DNA of 64,000 nt from Legionella brunensis (lineage in GTDB: Bacteria; Pseudomonadota; Gammaproteobacteria; Legionellales; Legionellaceae): contig NZ_LNXV01000029.1 in assembly GCF_001467025.1 (NCBI RefSeq), forward strand, positions 424,429-488,428. The letters are read 5' to 3'. Under the pieces are notes generated by a model. It was not told the origin of the DNA and made no database searches. It saw nothing but the letters and a program-made list of their open reading frames with translations. A program made the translations under genes and the position numbers. Of this stretch, positions 1-8,899 are shown piece after piece. The number at the start of each line of letters is the position of its first letter. The stretch's first letter is position 1.

Positions 1-25
1 TCCCATCAACAACCTAGGTTGATGA

Positions 26-101
<76 letters not shown>

Positions 102-256
102 GAAATTAAGAACCGCAGTTTAATGAGACACCTCAATACTGTCAAGCAAATTTTAAAATAAATCTGGATTAATGCCCACTTAACCCTCATCTGCACTTTT
201 TAGAACTCTATTTGCTAGAGCAAACATTAAGGGAAGATTAAATTCTATGCAATCAC

Positions 257-288
257 TTAATCTTTCGTTAAGGAAACGCTCTTATAAT
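257..288 (+). promoter_or_regulatory. PmrA box and -10 element (box 1)
   Basis: TTAA at 257-260 and 268-271 with a 7-nt gap, then 11 bp, then a perfect TATAAT at 283-288. This matches the PmrA regulatory element known from Legionella (tandem TTAAT half-sites overlapping the -35 position). It drives the 533-residue candidate effector starting at 324; the expected transcript start is near 295. Confidence 0.8.
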
Positions 289-323
289 TTGTGTCCTTTA
301 TTCCAACTAGAATTTAATTTTAT

Positions 324-1925
324 ATGTCAAAACTTACGCAATTATTTAAAAAAGCTCAATCCAACTACGATAATTATCTAAAGAGAGATAACGTTGATGG
401 TCTAGAAGAAACTATTAAAGCCTTTGAAAAAATTTCTCAATCAGAACTTAACGCAACGCTTAAAAAAGCTACTCTTACAGAACTCCAAAATTGCAATGAA
501 GTATTGTTCTTAATTGCCAAAAGTTATACAGCATATGCTTTTGCCAAACAAAAAGAGCTTTCTTATACAGACGCTGTAGACTCCCTTACCAAAGCCAACC
601 AATGCTATCAAGATATCACTAATTACATAGCGAAGATTCCACCTTTCAGCCTCCCCTTAGATCTCGGACGACAGAATACCGAAGCTGAATTTTATAAGCA
701 TAAGATGAAATTCGAACAAGCAAAAATGGAACAGTTTTTTATTAAACATAAAATGACAGGTGCTTATGATGCAGAAAAAGCATATGAAGCCTTGCAAAAT
801 ATCGCTACCGCTTATTCTACCTTTCAACGTGTGCTTGAAAAAAGTTACAAATATATTTCTTACAAAATAGATTTTGGTATTAATGACGAGTTGACAAATT
901 CTATTAAAGACGAACTTAGTGAAGCTAGAACTCTCTTGGCACAGGCTAAAAATAAAAAATCCAAACGACGAGCCGATGAAACACCTACTAGCAAAAAAAA
1001 TGATAACGGCAATACCCAAAAGAAAAGAAGACTACGGCAGCGAGTAATTATTGAAGAAGAAAGCGAACAGATTGAATCTTTGTCTAGTATAAACCATTCA
1101 AAAGAAGAAGAAGATACCTACGAGATACCTGCTTCTGAGCAAGAAAAAAGGCAAGCAACCAGTGAAAGTTTGCCTACAGCGATGGAACTTAGTCAATCGC
1201 AACCTGTGCCTTTACAAGGATTAGATCTCTTAAGCACTCTGGCAATGAGCTTTTTTGCACCACCTCAGAATGTATCATCCCCACTCCCCCGAATGTCTTC
1301 TACTCTAGAAAATTCGATAACAGCCCAACCCCAGCTAGAAAATACAAATGTGTTCTGGAATCAAAATTCAACCCATATTAAGGATAGCCAAGAATGTAAC
1401 CGTTTATTGAATGAATGGAGTCTAATTTATTTTAACAGTTTGAGCACACCTGTCTCTGAAAAAGACAATCAAGCCTTAACCCTTGAAAGGTTAGGACATG
1501 CTCTGTTGTTGGCAGCCGCAAGACTACAAAAGGAAAGCCAGTTTTTTGGTCAACAAAAGATAAATCCGGCACTTCGTATTGCTGTACAACTATTATCAAG
1601 GTCAGCCGAATTGTCAACTAAGCATTTCAACCCCGAACTAACAATGAAAGAGCTATCCGCTCAGTACGCTCCCTTACTCAAAGCATTCGCAAATCCTGGA
1701 AGACAATTATATAACCTTGAGTACCTACAACATCTCCGTAGGCAAGTCTATAAAGAGTCTCTTCTTATTAATACGCGAGAAGCAAGCGTGACAGACATAG
1801 TCACAGCATCCTTTAAAGCTTTGGCTAATACCTGTTTTGGCAAGGATTATGAAATAGTGAGAGATACTTGTTTTGAAGCCTTACTAAGTGCCACATACGC
1901 ATTGAGTAAAAATAATCATATATAA
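324..1925 (+). CDS. Candidate Dot/Icm effector with nuclear-type basic cluster
   Basis: A 533-residue protein of no recognised family. Residues 1-210 are almost all helical and alternate charged and hydrophobic positions in a way that recalls TPR-like hairpins. Residues 211-240 carry two basic clusters, KKSKRR (211-216) and KKRRLRQR (233-240), separated by a polar linker, which is the layout of a bipartite nuclear localisation signal. A Glu/Asp-rich stretch (244-274) and a low-complexity linker lead into a second helical region (about 360-533). There is no signal peptide or membrane segment. The gene stands alone behind a PmrA box with a perfect -10, so coordinate expression with the Dot/Icm system is likely. 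Function unknown; secretion and nuclear targeting are inferred. Confidence 0.75.
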   Translation: MSKLTQLFKKAQSNYDNYLKRDNVDGLEETIKAFEKISQSELNATLKKATLTELQNCNEVLFLIAKSYTAYAFAKQKELSYTDAVDSLTKANQCYQDITNYIAKIPPFSLPLDLGRQNTEAEFYKHKMKFEQAKMEQFFIKHKMTGAYDAEKAYEALQNIATAYSTFQRVLEKSYKYISYKIDFGINDELTNSIKDELSEARTLLAQAKNKKSKRRADETPTSKKNDNGNTQKKRRLRQRVIIEEESEQIESLSSINHSKEEEDTYEIPASEQEKRQATSESLPTAMELSQSQPVPLQGLDLLSTLAMSFFAPPQNVSSPLPRMSSTLENSITAQPQLENTNVFWNQNSTHIKDSQECNRLLNEWSLIYFNSLSTPVSEKDNQALTLERLGHALLLAAARLQKESQFFGQQKINPALRIAVQLLSRSAELSTKHFNPELTMKELSAQYAPLLKAFANPGRQLYNLEYLQHLRRQVYKESLLINTREASVTDIVTASFKALANTCFGKDYEIVRDTCFEALLSATYALSKNNHI

Positions 1926-1943
1926 TCTTGTTTTGATAGTAAT

Positions 1944-1960
1944 GGGGATTATAAATCCCC
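1944..1960 (+). terminator. Hairpin downstream of the candidate effector
   Basis: GGGGATT and AATCCCC pair across a 3-nt loop just after the stop codon. The following bases are only moderately T-rich, so this is a plausible but weak intrinsic terminator. Confidence 0.4.
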
Positions 1961-2084
1961 TTACTAAATTCTATTGACTTCAATTCTATCTAAGGCGACA
2001 CTGCCTAAAAATCAGCTCCTACTTGATTTGTAAAATCGGAGCAATAATTTTTCCAGGATAGTTCTCAAGTTACTTAGGATTAGT

Positions 2085-2855
2085 ATGAAATTTAAAAACG
2101 CCATTGTTAGAAAACCAAGTCAATCTCTGGTTCGCGGATTGACCTCATCTCCCATGCTTGGCAAACCTGATTACTACTTAGCATTACAACAGCATGAAAA
2201 CTATATCAATGCGTTAACACAGTGCGGTGTTGAAATAACCCAATTACCCGCAATTGAGGAATATCCGGATGCTTGTTTTGTAGAGGATGTAGCCTTGTTA
2301 ACTGAAAAAATAGCCTTGCTAACCCATCCAGGTGCAGCTTCAAGGCAAGGCGAGGTCACACAAATAGCCCCCACAATCCAAGCTTTTTTTCCTAATAATT
2401 TGGCTAGAATTACTGTCCCAGGAACATTGGAGGCAGGCGATGTTCTTTGTATTAATAACCACTTTTATGTCGGTTTATCGGCACGAACTAATCTAGAAGG
2501 GGCTCAGCAAATGATGCAAATCATAACCGCAGTCGGTTATACAGCATCTTGCATCCCACTGAAGGAATTTCTCCATCTTAAAACCGGCGTCAGTTATTTA
2601 GATCATGGTTATTTGCTTGTCAGTGGTGAATTGATTAACCACCCTGAATTTTGCCAGTTTAAGCAAATTCCTATCGATAACAATGAAGCCTATGCGGCTA
2701 ATTGCATCATGGTCAATGGCACAGTATTAATGCCCAATGGATTTCCCAAAGCAAAAAAAGCGGTAGAAGACCACGGCTTTTCTGTGGTAACACTTGATGT
2801 CAGTGAGTTTAGAAAAATCGATGGCGGCTTAAGTTGCTTATCATTGAGATTTTAA
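2085..2855 (+). CDS. DDAH-like amidinohydrolase
   Basis: A 256-residue protein of the dimethylarginine dimethylaminohydrolase family (guanidine-modifying, pentein fold), which hydrolyses N-methylated arginine to citrulline and an amine. The catalytic set is in place: Glu116 in GTLEAGDV, His164 in FLHLKTG and the nucleophile Cys251 in the C-terminal SCLSLRF motif. The PDACFVED segment (61-68) is also typical. An AGGA ribosome site precedes the ATG. The next gene, an amino-acid permease, begins at the base right after this stop codon, so the pair is translationally coupled, suggesting uptake and breakdown of one substrate. Exact substrate (methylarginine or another guanidino compound) is not decided by sequence. 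Confidence 0.88.
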   Translation: MKFKNAIVRKPSQSLVRGLTSSPMLGKPDYYLALQQHENYINALTQCGVEITQLPAIEEYPDACFVEDVALLTEKIALLTHPGAASRQGEVTQIAPTIQAFFPNNLARITVPGTLEAGDVLCINNHFYVGLSARTNLEGAQQMMQIITAVGYTASCIPLKEFLHLKTGVSYLDHGYLLVSGELINHPEFCQFKQIPIDNNEAYAANCIMVNGTVLMPNGFPKAKKAVEDHGFSVVTLDVSEFRKIDGGLSCLSLRF

Positions 2856-4196
2856 ATGAATAGGCACTTATCTGTACTTAGTCTTAGCTTAATTACAGTT
2901 TGCTCGGTAGACAGTATACGCAACTTGCCGGTAGCTGCCATGGCAGGAAGCCAATTACCAATCTATTTTACTTTAGCATTACTATTTTTTTTACTCCCTT
3001 CGGCAATCATTGCTGTCTGGTTCTCACAACAATCACAACAGGGTGTCTACGGATGGGTAAAAATAGGTCTAGGGAAGCAATTTGCATTTTTAGCCATCTG
3101 GTTTCAATGCATACAAAACCTACTGATCTACCCCACTTTTTTAGGTTTTATAGCGGGAACTTTGTTATATAGCTTTTCCCCACAATTAGCCATTAACAAT
3201 CATGCTATTTTCATAACTATCATTGCCTCAATCTGGACATTAACCTGGATCAATTTAAAAGGCATCCATGTTTCCAGCAATTTTAATAGCTTTTGTACCT
3301 TATTAGGCCTCTTATTACCTTTTCTTGTAATTCTTACTTTGGGGGTAGTCTGGTATTTTTCTCACAGACAAGGCATCAAATCTTTCTTACCCTCTTCTAC
3401 CCCCTATTCTTGGAACTCATTAATAGCGATCATGCTATCTTTCTGTGGTATTGAAATAGCAGCTGTACATGCCAAAGAAAGTCAACATGGCGCATTTTCT
3501 AAAGCAATTTTTATTTCAGTCGCCGTTATCTTCTTTACGATGTTGTTTGGCGCAATAACTTTAGCGATGATTATTCCATTACAGCAATTAAATTTTATTA
3601 GTAGCATTCCCCAATTAATTGAACTGTTCTTTAATGAATTACACTGCAAAGAATTTGCTTTTTTGTTCAACGGATTAATTGCTTTAGGATGTATCGGCAC
3701 AGCAAACAATTGGATTATCGCACCAATTAAAGGCTTAAGTTTTGCTACTAATGAAGGCTTTTTAGGGGCCGCATTCGCAAAAAAAAATGCTGAAAACATT
3801 CCCGCTAAACTTCTAATTTTACAAGCTGGAATTGTATCAATTATCAGTAGTTTATTCTTAATTTTTCCTACAATTAATGCTTCTTATTGGGTGATGCTTA
3901 ATTCTGCAACACAAGTCTATTTATTAATGTATATTATGCTTTTTTTAAGTGCGATAAAAATTGTCTTCAAGGGAAAAAAAATATCGTGGATTATACTTAT
4001 TTCTGCTTTATCAGGGCTTTTGGGTATTAGCCTGGGTTTGATAATAAGTTTGATTCCCCCTCTTTCCTTGCATTTAAAATCCCAATTACCCTACACCATG
4101 TTAACTGCCTTATTTTTACTGGTAATAATTCTAGTTCCTTTAAGATTAATGCAAAATAATTCAATTGATTCAGTTAGTGAAGCATTCTCTAAATAG
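2856..4196 (+). CDS. APC-family amino acid permease
   Basis: A 446-residue inner-membrane protein with about twelve hydrophobic segments. The start of TM1 carries SIRNLP, a motif shared with the second permease in this window (36678-38078), and the order of segments matches glutamate/GABA-antiporter-like members of the amino acid-polyamine-organocation family. The ATG follows the TAA of the DDAH-like gene without any gap, so it has no independent ribosome site and probably relies on coupling. Substrate unknown; context suggests arginine, a methylarginine or citrulline. Confidence 0.85.
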   Translation: MNRHLSVLSLSLITVCSVDSIRNLPVAAMAGSQLPIYFTLALLFFLLPSAIIAVWFSQQSQQGVYGWVKIGLGKQFAFLAIWFQCIQNLLIYPTFLGFIAGTLLYSFSPQLAINNHAIFITIIASIWTLTWINLKGIHVSSNFNSFCTLLGLLLPFLVILTLGVVWYFSHRQGIKSFLPSSTPYSWNSLIAIMLSFCGIEIAAVHAKESQHGAFSKAIFISVAVIFFTMLFGAITLAMIIPLQQLNFISSIPQLIELFFNELHCKEFAFLFNGLIALGCIGTANNWIIAPIKGLSFATNEGFLGAAFAKKNAENIPAKLLILQAGIVSIISSLFLIFPTINASYWVMLNSATQVYLLMYIMLFLSAIKIVFKGKKISWIILISALSGLLGISLGLIISLIPPLSLHLKSQLPYTMLTALFLLVIILVPLRLMQNNSIDSVSEAFSK

Positions 4197-4225
4197 CGTT
4201 TTACTCTTATTTTTATACAGTAACG

Positions 4226-5201
4226 ATGAAAAAAATAGTTAGTTGCTTTTTAATTTTTTCCCTCTATATTCAAGCCACTACCGCTTGTACTCGTATTTTT
4301 TGGAATAAAAAAAATTCCATGACCGTTGCCAGGACATTTGACTGGGATAACCATTATGAGGAAACCCTCCTTGTCTTACCACGAGGCATGCGGCATACAG
4401 GAGGAACGGCAACAAATGAGGCAAACTGGTATTCCAAATTTGGCAGTATAGTTGTTCAAGAAAATTATAAGACACAACGAAACGAGCAATCACTGACGGG
4501 GTCAACGAGGTAGGATTGGCTGCTCATTTGTTGGCTTTTGAAGATGGACAATATCAGACACGTGACCCTAAAAAACCTGCTGTCACTATCCTTCAATGGT
4601 TACAATATTATTTAGATAATTTTGCTTCTGTAAGTGATGTCATTAATAACATTGATAAGATTCAAATTGTACCCGCCTCTTTCGCTGAATTTAACAATCT
4701 TTCTTTACATGTAGCGATTGAGGATAGTTCTGGAGATTCAGCAATTCTTGAGTTTGTATTGGGATCTTTGAAATCTATCATGATAATGCTTATCGAATTA
4801 TGACCAATGAACCCGAGTATGAACTTCAATTGCAAAATTTACAGTATTATGAACAAAGAAATTGTAAACGAGCAGACCTCCCTCTTGATGATCAATCAAA
4901 ATCACGCTTTGTTCGTGCTGCATGTTACTTAGAATCCTTACCCATGGCACAGAATCAAGCACAAACGGTAGGCTTACTTGCCTCAATTGCTGAAAATGTT
5001 TCCATAGCTCACGGTATGTCGAGAAGCGAAGCAACGTGGTGGCGCACATATATTGATCTCAACAACCACTATTATTACTTTAAATCGACTCTAGTCCCGA
5101 CGATATTCTGGTTAAATTATGCAACCATCGATTTCAGTAATCCCGCATCCTACCGCGAAATTAATGCTCATGATACTGAATTGATAGGGGATATCACTTA
5201 G
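4226..5201 (+). pseudogene. Frameshifted choloylglycine hydrolase / penicillin V acylase family gene
   Basis: A linear-amide C-N hydrolase (Ntn fold, family C45/C59-like) split over three frames. The first piece (from 4226) has a signal peptide ending before Cys-Thr-Arg, where Cys is the N-terminal nucleophile of the family. The reading then moves to the next frame near 4475, where an ITDGVNEVGLAAH segment continues the fold, and again near 4770, where IYHDNAYRIMTNEP resumes. Each change equals loss of one base (or gain of two). The C-terminal part with NVSIAHG and WWRTYIDL is otherwise intact to the stop at 5201. About 325 codons are preserved with no other damage, so inactivation is recent or the two shifts are sequencing errors. 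Confidence 0.8.
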
Positions 5202-5233
5202 ATATTAGCCCAGCCTCTGCTAATGAGGAAGAT

Positions 5234-5266
5234 AAGGCGATTAAATCATTGCTATTTAATCGCCTT
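5234..5266. terminator. Bidirectional hairpin between convergent genes
   Basis: A perfect 13-bp inverted repeat (AAGGCGATTAAAT / ATTTAATCGCCTT) with a 7-nt loop lies between the pseudogene and the small minus-strand gene. Its arms end in A- and T-rich bases on both strands, fitting a shared terminator. Confidence 0.6.
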
Positions 5267-5274
5267 ATAAATTT

Positions 5275-5496
5275 CTAAGCGTGCGCGGCTTCAGCACGTT
5301 TTTTAGCCGCTTTTTTATGCTGTTTCCAATCACGATCTTTTGCAAAAACAAAGCTGGCTGCTTCCTCAATAAAAAATCCGACATCATCAATGTTTGCCCA
5401 AGCGCAATACTCATTAATCATTTCAAAGGTTTCACTACTGATTTCCGCCTTGATCTTTTCTTTTTTTTGTACACGAGTACTGTTAATAATTGGCAT
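5275..5496 (-). CDS. Small protein with ribbon-helix-helix-like region
   Basis: A 73-residue protein starting MPIINSTRV. The stretch KIKAEISSETFEMINEYC looks like the strand-helix start of a ribbon-helix-helix DNA-binding fold, and the C-terminus is rich in Lys, Ala and Arg. I chose ATG 5496 because GAGG lies 6 nt upstream; the longer frame begins with TTG and lacks a site. It could be an orphan antitoxin-type or regulatory protein; no toxin partner is visible next to it. The family is not firmly recognised. Confidence 0.6.
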   Translation of the reverse strand: MPIINSTRVQKKEKIKAEISSETFEMINEYCAWANIDDVGFFIEEAASFVFAKDRDWKQHKKAAKKRAEAAHA

Positions 5497-5622
5497 ATCT
5501 GACCTCAATGTTATTTAAACGAATTAAATCTTAACAAATAAAATAATGATTGCAAAGTCGACTAATCTGAACTTTTCAAGACAAAATTTATTGTTAATTC
5601 GAAATATTGACCTCCCTTAAGA

Positions 5623-6348
5623 CTAAATAATACTGAATGGCTTAGGGATTTCGGGATAAAAACTACTCCAAATTCTTTCACAATAATTTAGTAAATTATT
5701 GTGATTTTGCAGATGTATTTTTAAAGGATCTTCAAAAGGTAACCAAGCAATGTTTGTTAAAAAACCAAAAGCAGTTGCATCAATACTGGTAAGCTCATCA
5801 CCGTGAAAGTATTTCTTATTACCAAGAGTAATCGCAATAGCATCCAGGGTTTTATAACCCATTTCTTTAATCTCATCAGAGTTATGACGTCCCATACCTT
5901 GTAAGTACAATGCTTTTTTCATTGTTTTATGAACAACATTTGGAACAACTAATTTTGCAAATCCACGTAATTTGGCAAAAAAAGGTTCGCGCAGATGTGA
6001 CCAGCCATACTCATCTTGCCAACGTAAATAGACCATAAGCCAATACAAACGTTCGGAAAAAGTATTATCAAGTAGTACCGTCAATGCTTTTTGTTCTTTC
6101 GTTAAATTCCTATCGAGCGAATCGCCAAACTTACCGACAAGATAATCAATAATTAATTCACTATCTGAAATAACCTCTTCATCAATTTTAATAAAAGGCA
6201 ATTTTCCCTTCGGCGCTTTTCTAGGATTCATAACGAATCTAATTTCATAAGGAATTTCTGCCATTCTCAGATAAGTTTCTATCTTTAGGCAAAAAGGACT
6301 TGCGTTAGGTAATCCCCAAACGCCAGGAAATTGATACAATGTAATCAT
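5623..6348 (-). CDS. Glutathione S-transferase-like (Fax/metaxin type) protein
   Basis: A 241-residue protein. The N-terminal part is a thioredoxin-fold GST domain starting MITLYQFPG, with SPFCLKIE and the cis-proline context GKLPFIKIDEEVISDS followed by DSELI, typical of the failed-axon-connections/metaxin branch. A helical GST C-terminal domain follows. I start at 6348 because the first beta strand of the fold begins there; an in-frame ATG at 6417 would add 23 residues without homology. Probably cytosolic. Substrate unknown. Confidence 0.8.
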   Translation of the reverse strand: MITLYQFPGVWGLPNASPFCLKIETYLRMAEIPYEIRFVMNPRKAPKGKLPFIKIDEEVISDSELIIDYLVGKFGDSLDRNLTKEQKALTVLLDNTFSERLYWLMVYLRWQDEYGWSHLREPFFAKLRGFAKLVVPNVVHKTMKKALYLQGMGRHNSDEIKEMGYKTLDAIAITLGNKKYFHGDELTSIDATAFGFLTNIAWLPFEDPLKIHLQNHNNLLNYCERIWSSFYPEIPKPFSII

Positions 6349-6468
6349 ATTTTGTTTATACCTTCGGCGATAATTTATACTTTGAAAGCTATTCGCTAGG
6401 TGCGCGATTATACCCATGTACTTTTTTCTGTAAAGCGCGCTGATAAATTCAGGTCATAGGAATTAATA

Positions 6469-6951
6469 ATGAATAAATGCCCTTGTGGCTCTGCTTTAGA
6501 CTATTTAACTTGCTGTGGTACATACATCGAGGGATTTTCTGTTCCGCAAACCCCTGAAGCGCTAATGCGCTCGCGCTACACAGCCTATAGTCAAGCTAAT
6601 ATTGATTACATCAAACAAACCATGCGTGGCCAACCTCTTATAGGCTTTAATGAAACAGAGGCGGCAGTATGGGCCAAACAAGTGATATGGTTGGGTTTGC
6701 AAGTCATTAAAGCATTCAATGATGAAGCCAATCCTAATAAAGGCTATGTTGAATTTATCGCACGCTTTAAAGAAAATAATCGGCTTCAAACTATACATGA
6801 GTTAAGTGAGTTTCAATGTATAGACAGCGTCTGGTTCTATACCGCCGGTCAAAAACCTGAGGCAGAACCTCAATCTAAACAAAAAACTCCACGCAATGCC
6901 CCCTGTCCTTGCGGGAGTCAAAAAAAGTTTAAAAATTGCTGCTTAAAATAA
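6469..6951 (+). CDS. YchJ-like SEC-C motif protein
   Basis: A 160-residue member of the UPF0225/YchJ family. It has a zinc-binding SEC-C-type cysteine cluster at both ends: CPCGS...CC near residue 5 and CPCGSQKKFKNCC at the C-terminus. The middle domain has the typical MRSRYTAY motif. SEC-C motifs bind zinc and often contact ribosomes or SecB; the function of YchJ itself is unclear. It is a monocistronic gene transcribed away from the GST-like gene. Confidence 0.9.
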   Translation: MNKCPCGSALDYLTCCGTYIEGFSVPQTPEALMRSRYTAYSQANIDYIKQTMRGQPLIGFNETEAAVWAKQVIWLGLQVIKAFNDEANPNKGYVEFIARFKENNRLQTIHELSEFQCIDSVWFYTAGQKPEAEPQSKQKTPRNAPCPCGSQKKFKNCCLK

Positions 6952-7067
6952 ATATCTGAGATGTAAAGTCAGATAATGAAATCAATGAACTTTTTAATTG
7001 TAAAAGGGATGCCAGATGAATACTTGCGAATTTGGCTAAATCCCTTCTATTCAAACCTGAAATATGC

Positions 7068-7613
7068 TTATGAAGTTTGTGACAGTAATTTATTGGTGTA
7101 GGCAATGGCCAAAGCTGATACGAGTAGTGTTAAATGAATAACTACTTGCCACATTACATTGTCATAGGATTGCTTGCTTGGATCAATAAATGTTCTTAGC
7201 AGATGGATAGAGGATATACCAATTAAAGCCAGTGCTAATTTAATTTTCATGGCTCCTGCATCGATATGATCCAGCCATTCCGGTTGATCGGGATGATTAT
7301 GTAACTGCAGTCTGGAAACAAAGGTTTCATAGCCTCCCATAATCACCATGATTAGTAAATTAGCGATCATGACAACATCGATCAAATCCAATACTCCCAG
7401 CATGATTTGAGTATTATCGGCCGTATTAATATGCACCATTAAATGAAATAACTCGGTAATAAATCGGTAGGCATAAGCCGTTAGAATTAAGAGCAACCCC
7501 AAATACAAGGGTGCTTGTAACCAACGACCCATAAAAATTAATTGGCTAAACATTTGGGGAAATTTTCTCATTTTTTTATCGTCCCCGCCTATTTTGGTAG
7601 TATTGTCATTCAT
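7068..7613 (-). CDS. YqhA / UPF0114 family membrane protein
   Basis: A 181-residue inner-membrane protein with three to four hydrophobic segments and the family features RWLQAPLYLGL, GGYETFVS and the acidic LDHIDAGAMKIKLA stretch. UPF0114 (YqhA) proteins have no settled function. An alternative start at ATG 7571 would remove 14 polar residues and fit the E. coli length better; neither start has a strong ribosome site. Confidence 0.88.
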   Translation of the reverse strand: MNDNTTKIGGDDKKMRKFPQMFSQLIFMGRWLQAPLYLGLLLILTAYAYRFITELFHLMVHINTADNTQIMLGVLDLIDVVMIANLLIMVIMGGYETFVSRLQLHNHPDQPEWLDHIDAGAMKIKLALALIGISSIHLLRTFIDPSKQSYDNVMWQVVIHLTLLVSALAIAYTNKLLSQTS

Positions 7614-7706
7614 GATTTACAACTGTATTGAAAAGAAGTAGCACATTTTAAAACTGATTAAGACTATTTAATAGATGAAAAGTGTTCATCTTTGGAATTA
7701 AAGAGA

Positions 7707-7782
7707 TGGTGGGCCGTATAGGGTTCGAACCTATGACACAGAGGTTAAGAGCCTCCTGCTCTACCAGCTGAGCTAACGGCCC
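7707..7782 (-). tRNA. tRNA-Lys (anticodon CTT)
   Basis: A minus-strand cloverleaf with acceptor stem GGGCCGT/ACGGCCC, discriminator A and encoded CCA. The anticodon loop CTCTTAA gives CTT, reading AAG lysine codons, and the T-arm TAGGTTCGAACCCTA is intact. It marks the left edge of the effector-rich block; tRNA genes are common integration sites, but I found no copy of its 3' end at the other side of the block. Confidence 0.97.
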
Positions 7783-7841
7783 ACAACTTACAGCATAGCT
7801 TGGCTCAGAATAAAATTTCAAGTATTTCATAAGGTTTTAGA

Positions 7842-8801
7842 TTACCAAGATGATACAGGTCTCTCTCCAAGTTCCTCTTGGGTAATAGGTGCAGCATTTG
7901 TTGATAATAATAACAAGGCCATAATTTGTTCCCGCAAAAGTCTTTCTTGCGATGAAATAGGTTCGCCTTGTAAAGACCTGTCCTCAATGCTAGCTAGGAT
8001 AGTTTTTAGCATATTAAACTCTTCTTCTAAATTTTGTTTTAGAGTTTGGTTTTTTACTTGTAATTCCAGCACTTCGGTTTTGAGAGTCTCATTTTCTTTA
8101 GTAAGTCTCTCGAACTCTCCCTCTAGATTTGCCTTAAGTTCTTTTTTGCGCGCTCTTGATTTTTGTGCCGAGAGCCTATTACGGATCATTCGCTCTTCTT
8201 TTTTTTGTGATTCAGTAATCTTGGCAGCTTCTTTTTTTTGTCCTAACTTTTCGAGATCCGATAACACTTCCTTTCCTTTTAGTTTGGATATCCCGTTACC
8301 TTGGGAATAAACAAGTGAAGGAGAGTCTTCTATGATAAAGCTTGAATCTAAACTTATTTGTGGATTAGAAAAAAATGATCCGGGAAAGGTGACTTTTGGA
8401 GGTAAAGTAGTAACGGATTTCAGGGCGAGAATATTTTGTTCATCGTTCGTAGGAAATAAATCAGGTAAATTAAAAGACTCCTCAACTAAAAAATCACTCA
8501 AGCTAGTTTTTGTGGTTGGAAAATTTAACGCTGGAAGCCAGGTTTCTGATGCAGCTCCAGTGCCTAAGAGAACAGCTAGCAACCCTTGTTGTTCATCATA
8601 ATTAAGAGCATATTGATTGCTGAGGCTCAGGGAATCCAATAGCTCCCCCATTAATTCTAGGTTGATAAGCTTATCTAATAACCCAAGCTGCTGTTCTGTA
8701 AGAAGTGATAATTTTTTAGAAGTATTATCTTGAAAACTAACCTCTACAAATAATTTAAGAGTAAGCTGTTTTCTTTGTTCTTCTTGGTAAAAATCTAGCA
8801 T
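7842..8801 (-). CDS. Eukaryotic-type bZIP protein, candidate nuclear effector
   Basis: A 319-residue protein. Residues 200-222 form a bZIP basic region with the diagnostic Asn208-x7-Arg216 and a run of Lys/Arg that also resembles a nuclear localisation signal. The first zipper leucine, Leu226, is 10 residues after Arg216, the canonical spacing. Leu226, 233, 240, 247 and 254 follow in perfect heptads with Asn at a-positions 237 and 251, as in dimeric bZIP coils. The basic region most resembles the ATF6/XBP1 and plant ER-stress bZIP type. Residues 100-120 are acidic-hydrophobic, like an activation domain. There is no signal peptide or membrane segment. A PmrA box and -10 lie directly upstream. 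Host-nucleus DNA binding is inference; the bZIP pattern is seen directly. Confidence 0.85.
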   Translation of the reverse strand: MLDFYQEEQRKQLTLKLFVEVSFQDNTSKKLSLLTEQQLGLLDKLINLELMGELLDSLSLSNQYALNYDEQQGLLAVLLGTGAASETWLPALNFPTTKTSLSDFLVEESFNLPDLFPTNDEQNILALKSVTTLPPKVTFPGSFFSNPQISLDSSFIIEDSPSLVYSQGNGISKLKGKEVLSDLEKLGQKKEAAKITESQKKEERMIRNRLSAQKSRARKKELKANLEGEFERLTKENETLKTEVLELQVKNQTLKQNLEEEFNMLKTILASIEDRSLQGEPISSQERLLREQIMALLLLSTNAAPITQEELGERPVSSW

Positions 8802-8833
8802 GTCTTTACTACCCTTTAAGAATTAAAGGCCGC

Positions 8834-8865
8834 AGTCTAACAATATAAAATTAAGAAACTATTAA
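8834..8865 (-). promoter_or_regulatory. PmrA box and -10 element (box 2)
   Basis: On the minus strand TTAATAGTTTCTTAAT contains two TTAA half-sites (8862-8865 and 8851-8854) 7 nt apart. Then come 11 bp and TAGACT (8834-8839) as -10. It drives the bZIP gene, whose ATG is 33 nt downstream of the -10. Confidence 0.75.
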
Positions 8866-8899
8866 AGATTTAAACTGCAGGCTAAATTTTTACCAAAAT

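Noticed and set aside
7987-8601. Two plus-strand frames opposite the bZIP gene
   Set aside because: They are antisense shadows; Ser/Phe-rich translations come from reading Lys/Glu codons backwards.
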